Of a DNA stretch of 10,750 nucleotides, positions 1 to 7,544 are shown piece by piece; the first letter of the stretch is position 1, and the number at the start of each line of letters is the position of its first letter. The position numbers were made by a program, and so were the translations under genes. Source of the DNA: Candidatus Kaiserbacteria bacterium RIFCSPLOWO2_02_FULL_54_13. Lineage in GTDB: Bacteria > Patescibacteriota > Minisyncoccia > Phycocordibacterales > Phycocordibacteraceae. The notes beneath the pieces were generated by a model. The model made no database searches and was not told where the DNA came from. It saw nothing but the letters and a program-made list of their open reading frames with translations. Where the stretch lies: contig MFMI01000014.1 of the NCBI GenBank assembly GCA_001783465.1, forward strand, positions 9,535 to 20,284, given 5' to 3'.

Positions 1-1
1 C

Positions 2-91
2 GCACAAGCCGTCACCGCACAGCTCGCCGCGCTTGAAGCGAAGAAAAATCCCTTCCCCACGAATCTTCTCACCATCACGCCGGCTCCATAA
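2..91 (+). CDS. C-terminal end of an unidentified upstream gene (partial)
   Basis: An open frame runs from the window edge to a TAA at 89-91. It encodes about 29 residues ending in LLTITPAP, with an Ala/Gln/Lys-rich stretch (AQLAALEAKKNPFP) before that. The stop lies 42 bases before the murJ start. I cannot name the product. The composition looks like a real protein tail. One alternative frame is also open here but gives a much less natural Ser/Arg/Pro-rich peptide. The fragment is too short for more than a tentative call. Confidence 0.45.
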   Translation, partial: AQAVTAQLAALEAKKNPFPTNLLTITPAP

Positions 92-97
92 GGCGCG

Positions 98-127
98 TTG
101 GTAGCGGTGCGCAAAACAAGTTAATAT
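98..127 (+). promoter_or_regulatory. Probable murJ promoter giving a leaderless mRNA
   Basis: TTGGTA at 98-103 and TAATAT at 122-127 are spaced 18 bases apart, like a sigma-70 -35/-10 pair. Only six bases separate the -10 box from the murJ ATG, so transcription would begin at or next to the start codon. No Shine-Dalgarno sequence is visible. The same geometry occurs at several other genes in the window, which supports the call. Confidence 0.5.
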
Positions 128-133
128 ACGGCG

Positions 134-1833
134 ATGGTTCGACGAATATTTGAACGCATCGGCGGGCCGATGCGCGCGTTGGCCCGCCCGATACGCGGCC
201 TGCATCAGGCCGCGTACTTGCTCGCGGGGCTGACCCTCGCTTCCCAGATCCTCGCACTCCTGCGCGACCGGATATTCGCGCATACCTTCGGTGCCGGTGA
301 AGTGCTGGACCTCTACTATGCCGCATTCCGCGTACCGGACCTCGTCTTCGCGCTCGTCGCATCCTTGGTAAGCGCGTATGTGCTCATCCCGCGCATCACG
401 GGGGCAGACAGAGAAACGACGCGGCGCGTCCTTTCTGAATCGGCGTCATTCTTATTCGGCATCGGCGGTATCATCTGCGTGATACTCGCTCTCTTCATGC
501 CGCAGTTTCTCGCACTTCTGTTCCCGAACTTCGCCGCATCGGCCCACCAGGCCGAGTTTATACTGCTCGCGCGCATCCTGCTCTTCCAGCCCATCTTGCT
601 CGGGCTCTCGGGGGTATTCGCGAGCGTGACGCAGGTGCATCGGCGCTTCACGCTCTTCGCGCTCTCGCCGGTACTCTATAACCTCGGCATCATTTTCGGC
701 GCCATATTCCTCTACCCGCGCTGGGGTCTCTCGGGAATAGGTATCGGCGTCATCATCGGCGCAGTCGTGCATCTCGCGGTGAACATCCCGGTCGTGATGG
801 AGGCAGGTGTCATACCGCGCCTCCGCTTCCCGACGTTCGCTCTCATGTCGTCAATCGTACGGGACTCTGTCCCGCGTTCGCTCGCGCTCGGCATGGGCTC
901 GGTCACGGCCCTCGTTCTCACCGCGCTCGCTTCCCGGATCGGCACGGGAGCGGTATCAGTCTTCACGCTCGCCGGCAATCTTGAAGCGGTCCCGCTCTCG
1001 CTCATCGGCGCCTCCTATGCCGTCGCGGCCTTTCCCGCACTCTCCGAAGCGTCGGCTCTTGAGAAGAAAAGCGAGTTCACGCGCATTCTCTCTTCAAGCG
1101 CGCGGCACATCATCCTCTGGTCGGTCGTCGCTATCGGACTCGTCGCCGTCTTGCGAGCGCATATCGTCCGCATTGTGCTGGGGACAGGGGCGTTTGACTG
1201 GAACGCAACCCGCCTCACCGCGGCCCTCCTCGTCGTTTTCATAGTCGGTCTCGCCGCGCAGGGGCTCGTGCTCCTTTTCTCGCGTGCACTCTATGCGGCG
1301 AGGCAATCCTGGCGGCCGTTTTTGTATCAGCTCGCCGGCGGAGTGCTTACGATGATTCTCGCCGTCGCGTTTCTCTCTCTGCGGGACACGGGACTGCACA
1401 ATTCTCTTGCCACGCTTCTGCGCGTCGGCGACGTCCGCGGCACGGCTGTCATCCTGGTCGCGCTCGCGGCAACGCTCGGTCAGATATTTCTCGTCGGGCT
1501 CTCTTTGCTCGCGCTCCGTACCATTGCCCCCGGTCTCGCCTCCAGCCTCGTGCGGCCGCTACGGGACGGCTGTGTCGCCGCGCTCCTCGGCGGCACGGCG
1601 ACGTACGCCACTCTCGCGCTTCTGGGCGGTATCGCGCCTCTGACGACGTTTGCCTCGGTCCTTATTGAAGGAACCATCGCCGGCGTCGTCGGCTGTGCTC
1701 TCGCGGCGGCCGCACTCCACTTCATTCAGAATGAGGAATTTCTCGTTATGGCAGGCGCGCTCAACAAACTCTTGCACCTTCAGAGCGGCCGCTCCGCTGT
1801 CCTCGCGCCCTCGGCCGAAGAGCCTGCACAGCC

Positions 1834-1837
<4 letters not shown>
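134..1837 (+). CDS. murJ: MurJ/MviN-family lipid II flippase
   Basis: This 567-residue, very hydrophobic protein belongs to the MurJ (MviN) family of the MOP superfamily. The family flips lipid II across the inner membrane for peptidoglycan synthesis. The family start is clear at residues 31-90: AGLTLASQILALLRD, then FGAGEVLDLYYAAFRVPDL. A second signature is at 279-305 (NLEAVPLSLIG followed by AFPALSE). Alternating hydrophobic blocks throughout fit about 14 membrane spans, and the family is usually about 510 residues long. About 25 basic or mixed residues precede the first span. By eye, R24 of E. coli MurJ matches R44 here, but R18, R52 and R270 fall on Q38, F72 and N282. The ATG at 134 is chosen because it follows a -10 box by six bases. 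The stop overlaps the lepA start (ATGA), so the two genes form an operon. Confidence 0.9.
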
Positions 1838-3771
<1,934 letters not shown>

Positions 3772-3816
3772 AACAAGGTTCAACCTTGGGAATCTGAATT
3801 AAGGTTGAACCTTGTT
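3772..3816. repeat. 16-bp perfect inverted repeat after lepA
   Basis: AACAAGGTTCAACCTT (3772-3787) and AAGGTTGAACCTTGTT (3801-3816) are exact reverse complements with a 13-base loop. Each arm is itself a palindrome around one base (AAGGTT-n-AACCTT). It begins directly after the lepA stop and ends six bases before the -10 box of the next gene. It could slow or end lepA transcription, but no T run follows, so it is not a classical terminator. A dispersed palindromic repeat is an equally good explanation. Confidence 0.75.
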
Positions 3817-3822
3817 GTACGT

Positions 3823-3828
3823 TATACT
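3823..3828 (+). promoter_or_regulatory. -10 box of the FtsB-like gene (leaderless)
   Basis: TATACT lies five bases before the ATG at 3834, so the transcript would begin at the start codon. No convincing -35 box is present; the right arm of the inverted repeat occupies that place. No Shine-Dalgarno sequence is seen. Confidence 0.5.
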
Positions 3829-3833
3829 GGGGT

Positions 3834-4172
3834 ATGCGCGCGAAACAATGGCGGCAGGGGATTGTCATCGGCGTTCTCCTGCTTATTATCTTCTGGCTCG
3901 TCTCGCTCATCTGGGGACTCTTCGGGAAAGCGCAGATAGCGGTATCGGAGGCCACAGATGCAAAACGGCAGTACGAGGAGCTCGAGGAGCGCAGGACGGC
4001 GCTAGCGGCAGACCTCGCGGCGCTCGCGACCGCCCGCGGGCAGGACGCGGCCATTCGCACGGCGTTCGGGGTTGCACGGCCGGGAGAAGAGGTTATCGTC
4101 GTAGTGCCGCCCTCCGTAGCGACGACCGCGCCGCCCCTCTCGTGGTGGCGGAAGCTCTTCAGCTGGTGGTAA
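3834..4172 (+). CDS. FtsB/DivIC-like septum formation initiator protein
   Basis: This 112-residue protein has a basic N-terminus (MRAKQWRQ), one membrane span (about 9-30), a charged helix likely to form a coiled coil (about 38-68, with YEELEERRTALAADL) and a conserved-looking end FGVARPGEEVIVVV (78-91). That order, and the G-x-x-R-P-G-E motif, match the FtsB/DivIC/FtsL-type family. Family members bridge early and late divisome proteins from the inner membrane. A Trp-rich tail (WWRKLFSWW) follows and may touch the membrane. The assignment rests on architecture and the short motif rather than strong sequence identity. Its own promoter separates it from lepA. Confidence 0.72.
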   Translation: MRAKQWRQGIVIGVLLLIIFWLVSLIWGLFGKAQIAVSEATDAKRQYEELEERRTALAADLAALATARGQDAAIRTAFGVARPGEEVIVVVPPSVATTAPPLSWWRKLFSWW

Positions 4173-4179
4173 AGCTTGT

Positions 4180-4215
4180 GTACCATATTTCACGCTATAG
4201 CGTAAATTAAGGTAC
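4180..4215. repeat. 36-bp imperfect palindrome before tRNA-Gly
   Basis: GTACC at 4180-4184 mirrors GGTAC at 4211-4215 around a perfect core ACGCTATAGCGT (4192-4203); 15 of 18 base pairs match. It lies between the FtsB-like stop and tRNA-Gly. With no loop and no T run, it looks more like a protein-binding site or a palindromic repeat than a terminator. Confidence 0.55.
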
Positions 4216-4228
4216 ATGAAAAAGATAT

Positions 4229-4299
4229 GCGGGATTAGTTTAGTGGTAGGACGACTGCTTCCCAAGCAGTAGGCAGGAGTTCGATTCTCCTATCCCGCA
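4229..4299 (+). tRNA. tRNA-Gly (anticodon CCC)
   Basis: A full cloverleaf of 71 bases can be drawn. The acceptor stem GCGGGAT pairs with ATCCCGC. The D arm has G-T pairs, and the anticodon stem ACTGC/GCAGT encloses TTCCCAA (anticodon CCC). The T arm is AGGAG-TTCGATT-CTCCT. The discriminator base is A, although bacterial tRNA-Gly usually has U73. CCA is not encoded (ACCG follows), so a CCA-adding enzyme is needed. It decodes GGG glycine codons. Confidence 0.93.
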
Positions 4300-4325
4300 C
4301 CGGTATGTCCGTGGATACATAAAGA

Positions 4326-4334
4326 TGTTATACT
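4326..4334 (+). promoter_or_regulatory. Extended -10 promoter of the glutaredoxin gene
   Basis: TGTTATACT is an extended -10 element (TGn-TATACT). Transcription should begin near 4341. The first ATG downstream is at 4356, which is the presumed ancestral glutaredoxin start and now opens only the six-residue frame MDPVRN before a TAA at 4374-4376. Confidence 0.6.
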
Positions 4335-4356
4335 AAGGCACATAACACAACGAACA

Positions 4357-4442
4357 TGGACCCCGTTAGAAACTAAAAAACGATTAACAATAAATTTACT
4401 TATGACAGACAACCTTTCGGAACAGGTTTCTAACGGGGTGGA
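4357..4442. mobile_element. 78-bp MITE-like element (4361-4438) with TGGA flanking repeats
   Basis: CCCCGTTAGAAAC (4361-4373) and GTTTCTAACGGGG (4426-4438) are perfect 13-bp terminal inverted repeats around an A/T-rich middle. TGGA flanks both sides (4357-4360 and 4439-4442), as expected of a 4-bp target duplication. Joining the flanks gives ATG-GAT-AAA-AAC-GTT, a normal glutaredoxin start. The element has no gene of its own and would need an enzyme supplied elsewhere. Whether the TGGA copies are a true duplication is an inference from a single copy. Confidence 0.65.
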
Positions 4443-4698
4443 TAAAAACGTTACCATCTACAGCACGCCGACTTGTCACTTCTGCCAGATGACCAAAGAC
4501 TTTTTGAAGGAGAAGGGCATTGCATATACCGACTTTGACGTTGCGCATGACTTGGAGAAGCGCCAAGAAATGATACAGAAGTCGGGTCAGATGGGCGTCC
4601 CCGTCATCTTCATCGGCAATGAAATGATAATCGGTTTTGACCAAGAGAGGTTGGTGTCTACTCTCGGCCTGCCTGCGCAGGCAGGCATTACCGCATAA
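4402..4698 (+). CDS. Glutaredoxin-family thiol-disulfide oxidoreductase
   Basis: This is a small cytoplasmic redox protein of the glutaredoxin/NrdH-like thioredoxin fold. VTIYSTPTCHFC gives the first strand and the active site C25-H-F-C28. GVPV (65-68) carries the cis-proline, and IIGFD (76-80) is the usual glycine-containing end of the fold. The core is about 85 residues, normal for the family. Both ends come from repeats: residues 1-13 arise from the inserted palindromic element, and the tail GLPAQAGITA from a 20-bp palindrome. The start is uncertain. ATG 4402 gives 98 residues and lies inside the element. GTG 4438 gives 86 residues and the natural-looking N-terminus (M)DKNVTIYS. Neither has a Shine-Dalgarno sequence. 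It probably reduces disulfides, with thioredoxin reductase or a low-molecular-weight thiol as partner; which one is unknown. Confidence 0.88.
   Translation: MTDNLSEQVSNGVDKNVTIYSTPTCHFCQMTKDFLKEKGIAYTDFDVAHDLEKRQEMIQKSGQMGVPVIFIGNEMIIGFDQERLVSTLGLPAQAGITA
4667..4686. repeat. 20-bp perfect palindrome encoding the glutaredoxin tail
   Basis: GCCTGCCTGCGCAGGCAGGC equals its own reverse complement. It encodes GLPAQAG immediately before the last three residues and the stop of the glutaredoxin gene. It is GC-rich compared with the gene around it. It could also act as a hairpin at the 3' end of the message, but no T run follows. Confidence 0.8.
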
Positions 4699-4713
4699 CG
4701 TTCGGCCTCGCTC

Positions 4714-4785
4714 GCCGTCGTAGTTCAACGGATAGAACGAGGGATTCCTAATCCCTAGATGCAGGTCCGACTCCTGCCGATGGCA
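4714..4785 (+). tRNA. tRNA-Arg (anticodon CCU)
   Basis: A 72-base cloverleaf is seen: acceptor GCCGTCG/CGATGGC with one G-T pair, D arm GTTC/GAAC with GG in the loop, anticodon stem AGGGA/TCCCT around TTCCTAA (anticodon CCT), and T stem GCAGG/CCTGC. The T loop is TCCGACT, so position 55 is C instead of the near-universal T. The discriminator is A and CCA is not encoded. It reads AGG arginine codons. Confidence 0.92.
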
Positions 4786-4792
4786 CTTGAGA

Positions 4793-4801
4793 TGGTAGAA
4801 T
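4793..4801 (+). promoter_or_regulatory. Extended -10 promoter of the 94-residue protein gene
   Basis: TGGTAGAAT fits an extended -10 element (TGn-TAGAAT) and ends nine bases before the ATG at 4811. Initiation would leave a leader of only two or three bases. It lies just after tRNA-Arg, so read-through from the tRNA is the alternative. Confidence 0.45.
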
Positions 4802-4810
4802 AGAGAACAT

Positions 4811-5095
4811 ATGGACCAAGAAATAAAACGGCAGTTAGAAGAGATACACGCGCTTACCAAAGATAACCATCAGATGCTCCGCGCCATCCGACGCCATCAG
4901 TGGTACGGGGTTATCGGCACGATTATCTTCTGGGCGGTCTTGATTATCACGCCGTTCTACCTCTATCAGCAATATCTCCAGCCGTTTGTTGAAAAATTCC
5001 AAATAACGACTGGCACGTCCACCTCCGGTCCCTTCGGCTTGCCGACTTCCGCCGACCTACAAAAGCTGATAAACTCCTTCAAAGCGGGGCAATAG
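4811..5095 (+). CDS. Small one-helix membrane protein of unknown function
   Basis: I do not recognise a named family for this 94-residue protein. Residues 1-30 are charged and predicted helical (MDQEIKRQLEEIHALTKDNH), one membrane span covers about 32-54 (GVIGTIIFWAVLIITPFYLY), and a polar tail of about 40 residues follows with a Ser/Thr/Gly-rich segment. Basic residues before the span (RAIRRHQW) suggest the N-terminus stays in the cytoplasm. It sits between tRNA-Arg and tRNA-Phe with an extended -10 just upstream. The even codon use and clear topology make it a real gene. Its partner and role cannot be told from the sequence. Confidence 0.8.
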   Translation: MDQEIKRQLEEIHALTKDNHQMLRAIRRHQWYGVIGTIIFWAVLIITPFYLYQQYLQPFVEKFQITTGTSTSGPFGLPTSADLQKLINSFKAGQ

Positions 5096-5141
5096 GTCAC
5101 GCGAAGGGCTTGGCCTGCAATAAGGCCATTCAGTGCGACAA

Positions 5142-5214
5142 GCTTGGATAGCTCAGTTGGTAGAGCACTTCCCTGAAGAGGAAGGGGTCCCCGGTTCGAG
5201 CCCGGGTCCAAGCA
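5142..5214 (+). tRNA. tRNA-Phe (anticodon GAA)
   Basis: A 73-base cloverleaf with every stem perfectly paired: acceptor GCTTGGA/TCCAAGC, D arm GCTC/GAGC with AGTTGGTA, anticodon stem CTTCC/GGAAG around CTGAAGA (anticodon GAA), and T arm CCCGG-TTCGAGC-CCGGG. The discriminator is A, as usual for Phe. CCA is not encoded (ACCG follows). The DUF2914 gene starts five bases after the tRNA end. Confidence 0.96.
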
Positions 5215-5219
5215 CCGGT

Positions 5220-6305
5220 ATGTTGCGAGAGATCTTTCTCCGAATTCAGAAATATGAGCGGCATCTCTCTGCACTCGCGATGGTCGCGGGCTTCGTCGTA
5301 GACAGTATCTTCTTTGAACGCATTGACCTCTGGCAGACGCAGGCGGTATTTGCCTCCTACGCGGCGGTCTGCTTCATCAGCATTCCGCTCCTCCAGTGGT
5401 TTGAGACGCGTGCCGCGCGCGGTGTGCCGGTCCCTCGCTGGCGGCTCTTGCTCCCGCTCGCGACACAGTTTGCACTCGGCGGGTTCTGGAGCGGCTTCGT
5501 CATCTTCTACGGCCGTTCGGCGGTGCTCGGCGCATCGTGGCCCTTTCTCCTCTTCATCTTCCTCGTATTCCTCGGGAATGAATATTTCTCCCGATACCAC
5601 GCACGGCTCGTCTTCACGAGCGCCCTCTTCTTCTTCGCACTCTACTCGTACGCGATTTTCGCCCTGCCGATGTATACTGGCACTATCGGGACGCTGACCT
5701 TCCTCGCGAGCGGTGTTGTCGCGGTCGGCGCCTTCGCACTCTTCACCGCTCTTCTGCGCGCGCTTGCACGGGAACGCTTCTTGAGTGACGTGTGGCACAT
5801 CCGTATCGGCGCGCTCACGGTGCTGGTTATTATGAATGTATTCTATTTCACCAATGTGCTCCCGCCTATCCCGCTTGCGGCGAAGGAGGCGGGCATCTAT
5901 CACTCGGTGTGGCGCGTGCCGGGCGCGTATCTCGCGAAGAGCGAGGCACAGCCGTGGCAGGTGCGCTATCTCGGCTTCGCTCCGACGCTACGGGTGACTC
6001 TCGGAGAGTCGGTCTCTGCATACAGCTCTGTCTTTGCGCCGACAACGCTCACCACGAACATCGTACATCGCTGGCAATGGTATGACCCGAGGCAGAAGGA
6101 GTGGCTCACAAAATCGGTTATCAGGTATCCAATCGCCGGCGGCCGCGACGGCGGGTACCGCGGGTACTCTGAAGTGCCGATGAGCACGGAGGGGAAGTGG
6201 CGCGTGAGTGTGGAGACGGCCGACGGGCGGATTATCGTGAGGTTGCCTTTCATCGCAGAAAAAACGGCGGTACCGCCGTTTAAAGAAACGATTATACTGA
6301 AATAA
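5220..6305 (+). CDS. DUF2914 domain multi-span membrane protein
   Basis: This 361-residue protein has about six membrane spans in residues 15-212, then a soluble C-terminal domain. That domain carries HRWQWYD (283-289), GGRDGGYRGYSE (307-318) and GKWRVSVETADGRII (325-339), the pattern of DUF2914: W-x-Y, then G-x-R-x-x-G-Y-R, then G-x-W-x-V. The domain probably faces outward and is of unknown function; the fold is probably a beta-sandwich that binds something at the envelope. The frame is open further upstream into tRNA-Phe, so the start at ATG 5220, right after the tRNA, is preferred. The message would be released by tRNA 3' processing with a five-base leader. The last codons contain the palindrome used as a terminator by the opposite operon. 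Its stop abuts the hsp20 stop. Confidence 0.82.
   Translation: MLREIFLRIQKYERHLSALAMVAGFVVDSIFFERIDLWQTQAVFASYAAVCFISIPLLQWFETRAARGVPVPRWRLLLPLATQFALGGFWSGFVIFYGRSAVLGASWPFLLFIFLVFLGNEYFSRYHARLVFTSALFFFALYSYAIFALPMYTGTIGTLTFLASGVVAVGAFALFTALLRALARERFLSDVWHIRIGALTVLVIMNVFYFTNVLPPIPLAAKEAGIYHSVWRVPGAYLAKSEAQPWQVRYLGFAPTLRVTLGESVSAYSSVFAPTTLTTNIVHRWQWYDPRQKEWLTKSVIRYPIAGGRDGGYRGYSEVPMSTEGKWRVSVETADGRIIVRLPFIAEKTAVPPFKETIILK
6259..6281 (-). terminator. Rho-independent terminator of the prsW-hsp20 operon, inside the DUF2914 gene
   Basis: AAACGGCGGTACCGCCGTTT (6262-6281) is a perfect palindrome. Read on the minus strand it is followed by a run of six U (6264-6259), and it lies 25 bases after the hsp20 stop. 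This is the best classical terminator in the window. On the plus strand only UUU follows, so it may act weakly in that direction as well. It encodes TAVPPF within the tail of the DUF2914 protein. Confidence 0.75.
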
Positions 6306-6809
6306 TTAACCGGCCTTGACGCGGAGTTTCGTCTGCTTCGCCTTATCAAGCTTGGGGAGCACGATGGTGAGGAGGCCGTCCTTGGCGCTCGCGGTAGAAG
6401 CGTCTACGTCCACCTCCTGTGGGAGCATAATGGTGCGTGAAAACGAGCCCCAGAAGAGCTCTCGCGTGAAGTAGTCTTGCCCGACGATTTGTTCACGCTC
6501 CATACGCGAACCGCTAATCTCAACCATGTCGCGGCTTATAGAAATACTCAACTCATCGGGGCGTACGCCGGCGACGAAGGCGCGGATGACGATATCGTTC
6601 TGGGTCTGATGCACGTCAACGGGGAGCTGTCCCTCGCCCCCCAAAGCATCGTCATTGAGCGGCGCCGGGCTGGTGGCGCCCTTCGCCGACTTCGCGTTCG
6701 GCGCCGCACGCGTCGGTGCGGGCGAGATTGGCAACTCTTCATCAAATGAATCAAATGCATCGCCGACTGGCGAACTGCCGGAGAGACGCTCAAAGAATGT
6801 TCGCTTCAT
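6306..6809 (-). CDS. Small heat shock protein (Hsp20/alpha-crystallin family)
   Basis: This 167-residue ATP-independent holdase is expected to bind unfolding proteins as large oligomers. The alpha-crystallin domain spans about residues 61-154. It starts at QLPVDVHQTQNDIVIRAFVAG, continues through ELSISISRDMVEISG and RELFWGSFSRTIMLP, and ends with the family signature DGLLTIVLPK (144-153). The tail KLRV near the C-terminus can serve as the I/L-x-I/V oligomerisation motif. The first 60 residues are low in complexity, rich in Ala, Pro and Ser, as is common for the variable N-terminal arm. ATG 6809 overlaps the prsW stop (ATGA), so the two genes are translationally coupled. The stop lies directly against the DUF2914 stop, and both stops are drawn from the shared palindrome TAATTA. 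Confidence 0.92.
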   Translation of the reverse strand: MKRTFFERLSGSSPVGDAFDSFDEELPISPAPTRAAPNAKSAKGATSPAPLNDDALGGEGQLPVDVHQTQNDIVIRAFVAGVRPDELSISISRDMVEISGSRMEREQIVGQDYFTRELFWGSFSRTIMLPQEVDVDASTASAKDGLLTIVLPKLDKAKQTKLRVKAG

Positions 6810-7522
6810 AGATTAGTACGTTTGTTAGGAAAATTACGGTACTGGAAATATTTTAGCACTTCAAATGCCGCGAAGAAGATAACGGCGACCATCCAAACAA
6901 GGAAGAATGCGGCAAGCGCGGTTGAAGCACCTTCTCGTATGATAAGCGCATTAAAGGCGGTATGCAATGCAATGGCGAGGATAAGTCCCGCCGCCGATGC
7001 TATGGTGCGGATAAACGGGCGATACTTCGCCGAGAATGCGAATGCGAATCCGATTGAGGCAGAAGCGACGACATGGAGCAATGTTGAGCCGATGAAGCGC
7101 AGGTTGCCGGTGAAAACGCTCGCCGTGAAGTCTCCGGTAGAGAGGGGGAGGATAAGAAAGAGCATGTTCTCGGCCGCGGCGAAGCCGAGAGCCACGGTAA
7201 TCATGTAGATGACATAATCGGGTGACTCGTCCACCGCCCGGCGCCAGAGGATGAACGAGGCCGCCATGATGTACTTAATGACCTCCTCAATGAGCGCCCA
7301 CGAGGTCATGAGCGGCACGTCCATGGCGAGGTGGTCCTTGGCGTACTGTTCTAGAGGGAGCGCGAGCGGCACCGCCGCCATGCCCGCGACGAAGGCGAGG
7401 GCGATGAGCGTACGCGGCTCCGGACTGCGCGAGTCCTCCTTCAGGAGGAAGTAGAGCCAGATGAAGGACGGCAGGAGCCCGCCGAGAAATGCGTAGCCGA
7501 GCGTGGTAGCGGTAAGGGTCAC
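6806..7522 (-). CDS. prsW: PrsW-family intramembrane metalloprotease
   Basis: This 238-residue protein with about eight hydrophobic spans belongs to the PrsW family, part of the CPBP/Abi-like membrane proteases. In Bacillus subtilis PrsW starts the cleavage of the anti-sigma factor RsiW. The family motifs are present: E79-E80-x-x-K83 (ALIEEVIKY), GFAAAEN (113-119), H150 in STLLHVVAS and H187-x-x-x-N191 (LHTAFNAL). These supply the presumed metal ligands. No anti-sigma or sigma gene is in the window, so the substrate is unknown. The start is GTG at 7522-7520, seven bases after an extended -10 box. An ATG at 7524 is out of frame and runs directly into TGA. It is coupled to the small heat shock gene, which suggests a stress-related role. 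Confidence 0.87.
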   Translation of the reverse strand: MTLTATTLGYAFLGGLLPSFIWLYFLLKEDSRSPEPRTLIALAFVAGMAAVPLALPLEQYAKDHLAMDVPLMTSWALIEEVIKYIMAASFILWRRAVDESPDYVIYMITVALGFAAAENMLFLILPLSTGDFTASVFTGNLRFIGSTLLHVVASASIGFAFAFSAKYRPFIRTIASAAGLILAIALHTAFNALIIREGASTALAAFFLVWMVAVIFFAAFEVLKYFQYRNFPNKRTNL

Positions 7523-7529
7523 ATTTTAT

Positions 7530-7538
7530 AGTATAACA
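7530..7538 (-). promoter_or_regulatory. Extended -10 promoter of prsW-hsp20 (leaderless)
   Basis: On the minus strand TGTTATACT, identical to the glutaredoxin promoter element, ends seven bases before the prsW GTG. Transcription would begin at or beside the start codon. No Shine-Dalgarno sequence is visible. Confidence 0.6.
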
Positions 7539-7544
7539 GCCTTC

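Noticed and set aside
4304..4321. Five-codon frame MSVDT after tRNA-Gly as a gene
   Set aside because: Too short and with no support beyond the shared CCGGTATGT trailer; noted only as a possible relic.
5133..5219. Upstream extension of the DUF2914 protein by 29 residues
   Set aside because: The extension would translate the whole of tRNA-Phe. ATG 5220 right after the tRNA gives a normal N-terminus.
5130..5903. 257-residue open frame on the minus strand opposite the DUF2914 gene
   Set aside because: Its Glu/Arg/Asp-rich composition is typical of the antisense of a hydrophobic membrane protein, and it also runs through tRNA-Phe.
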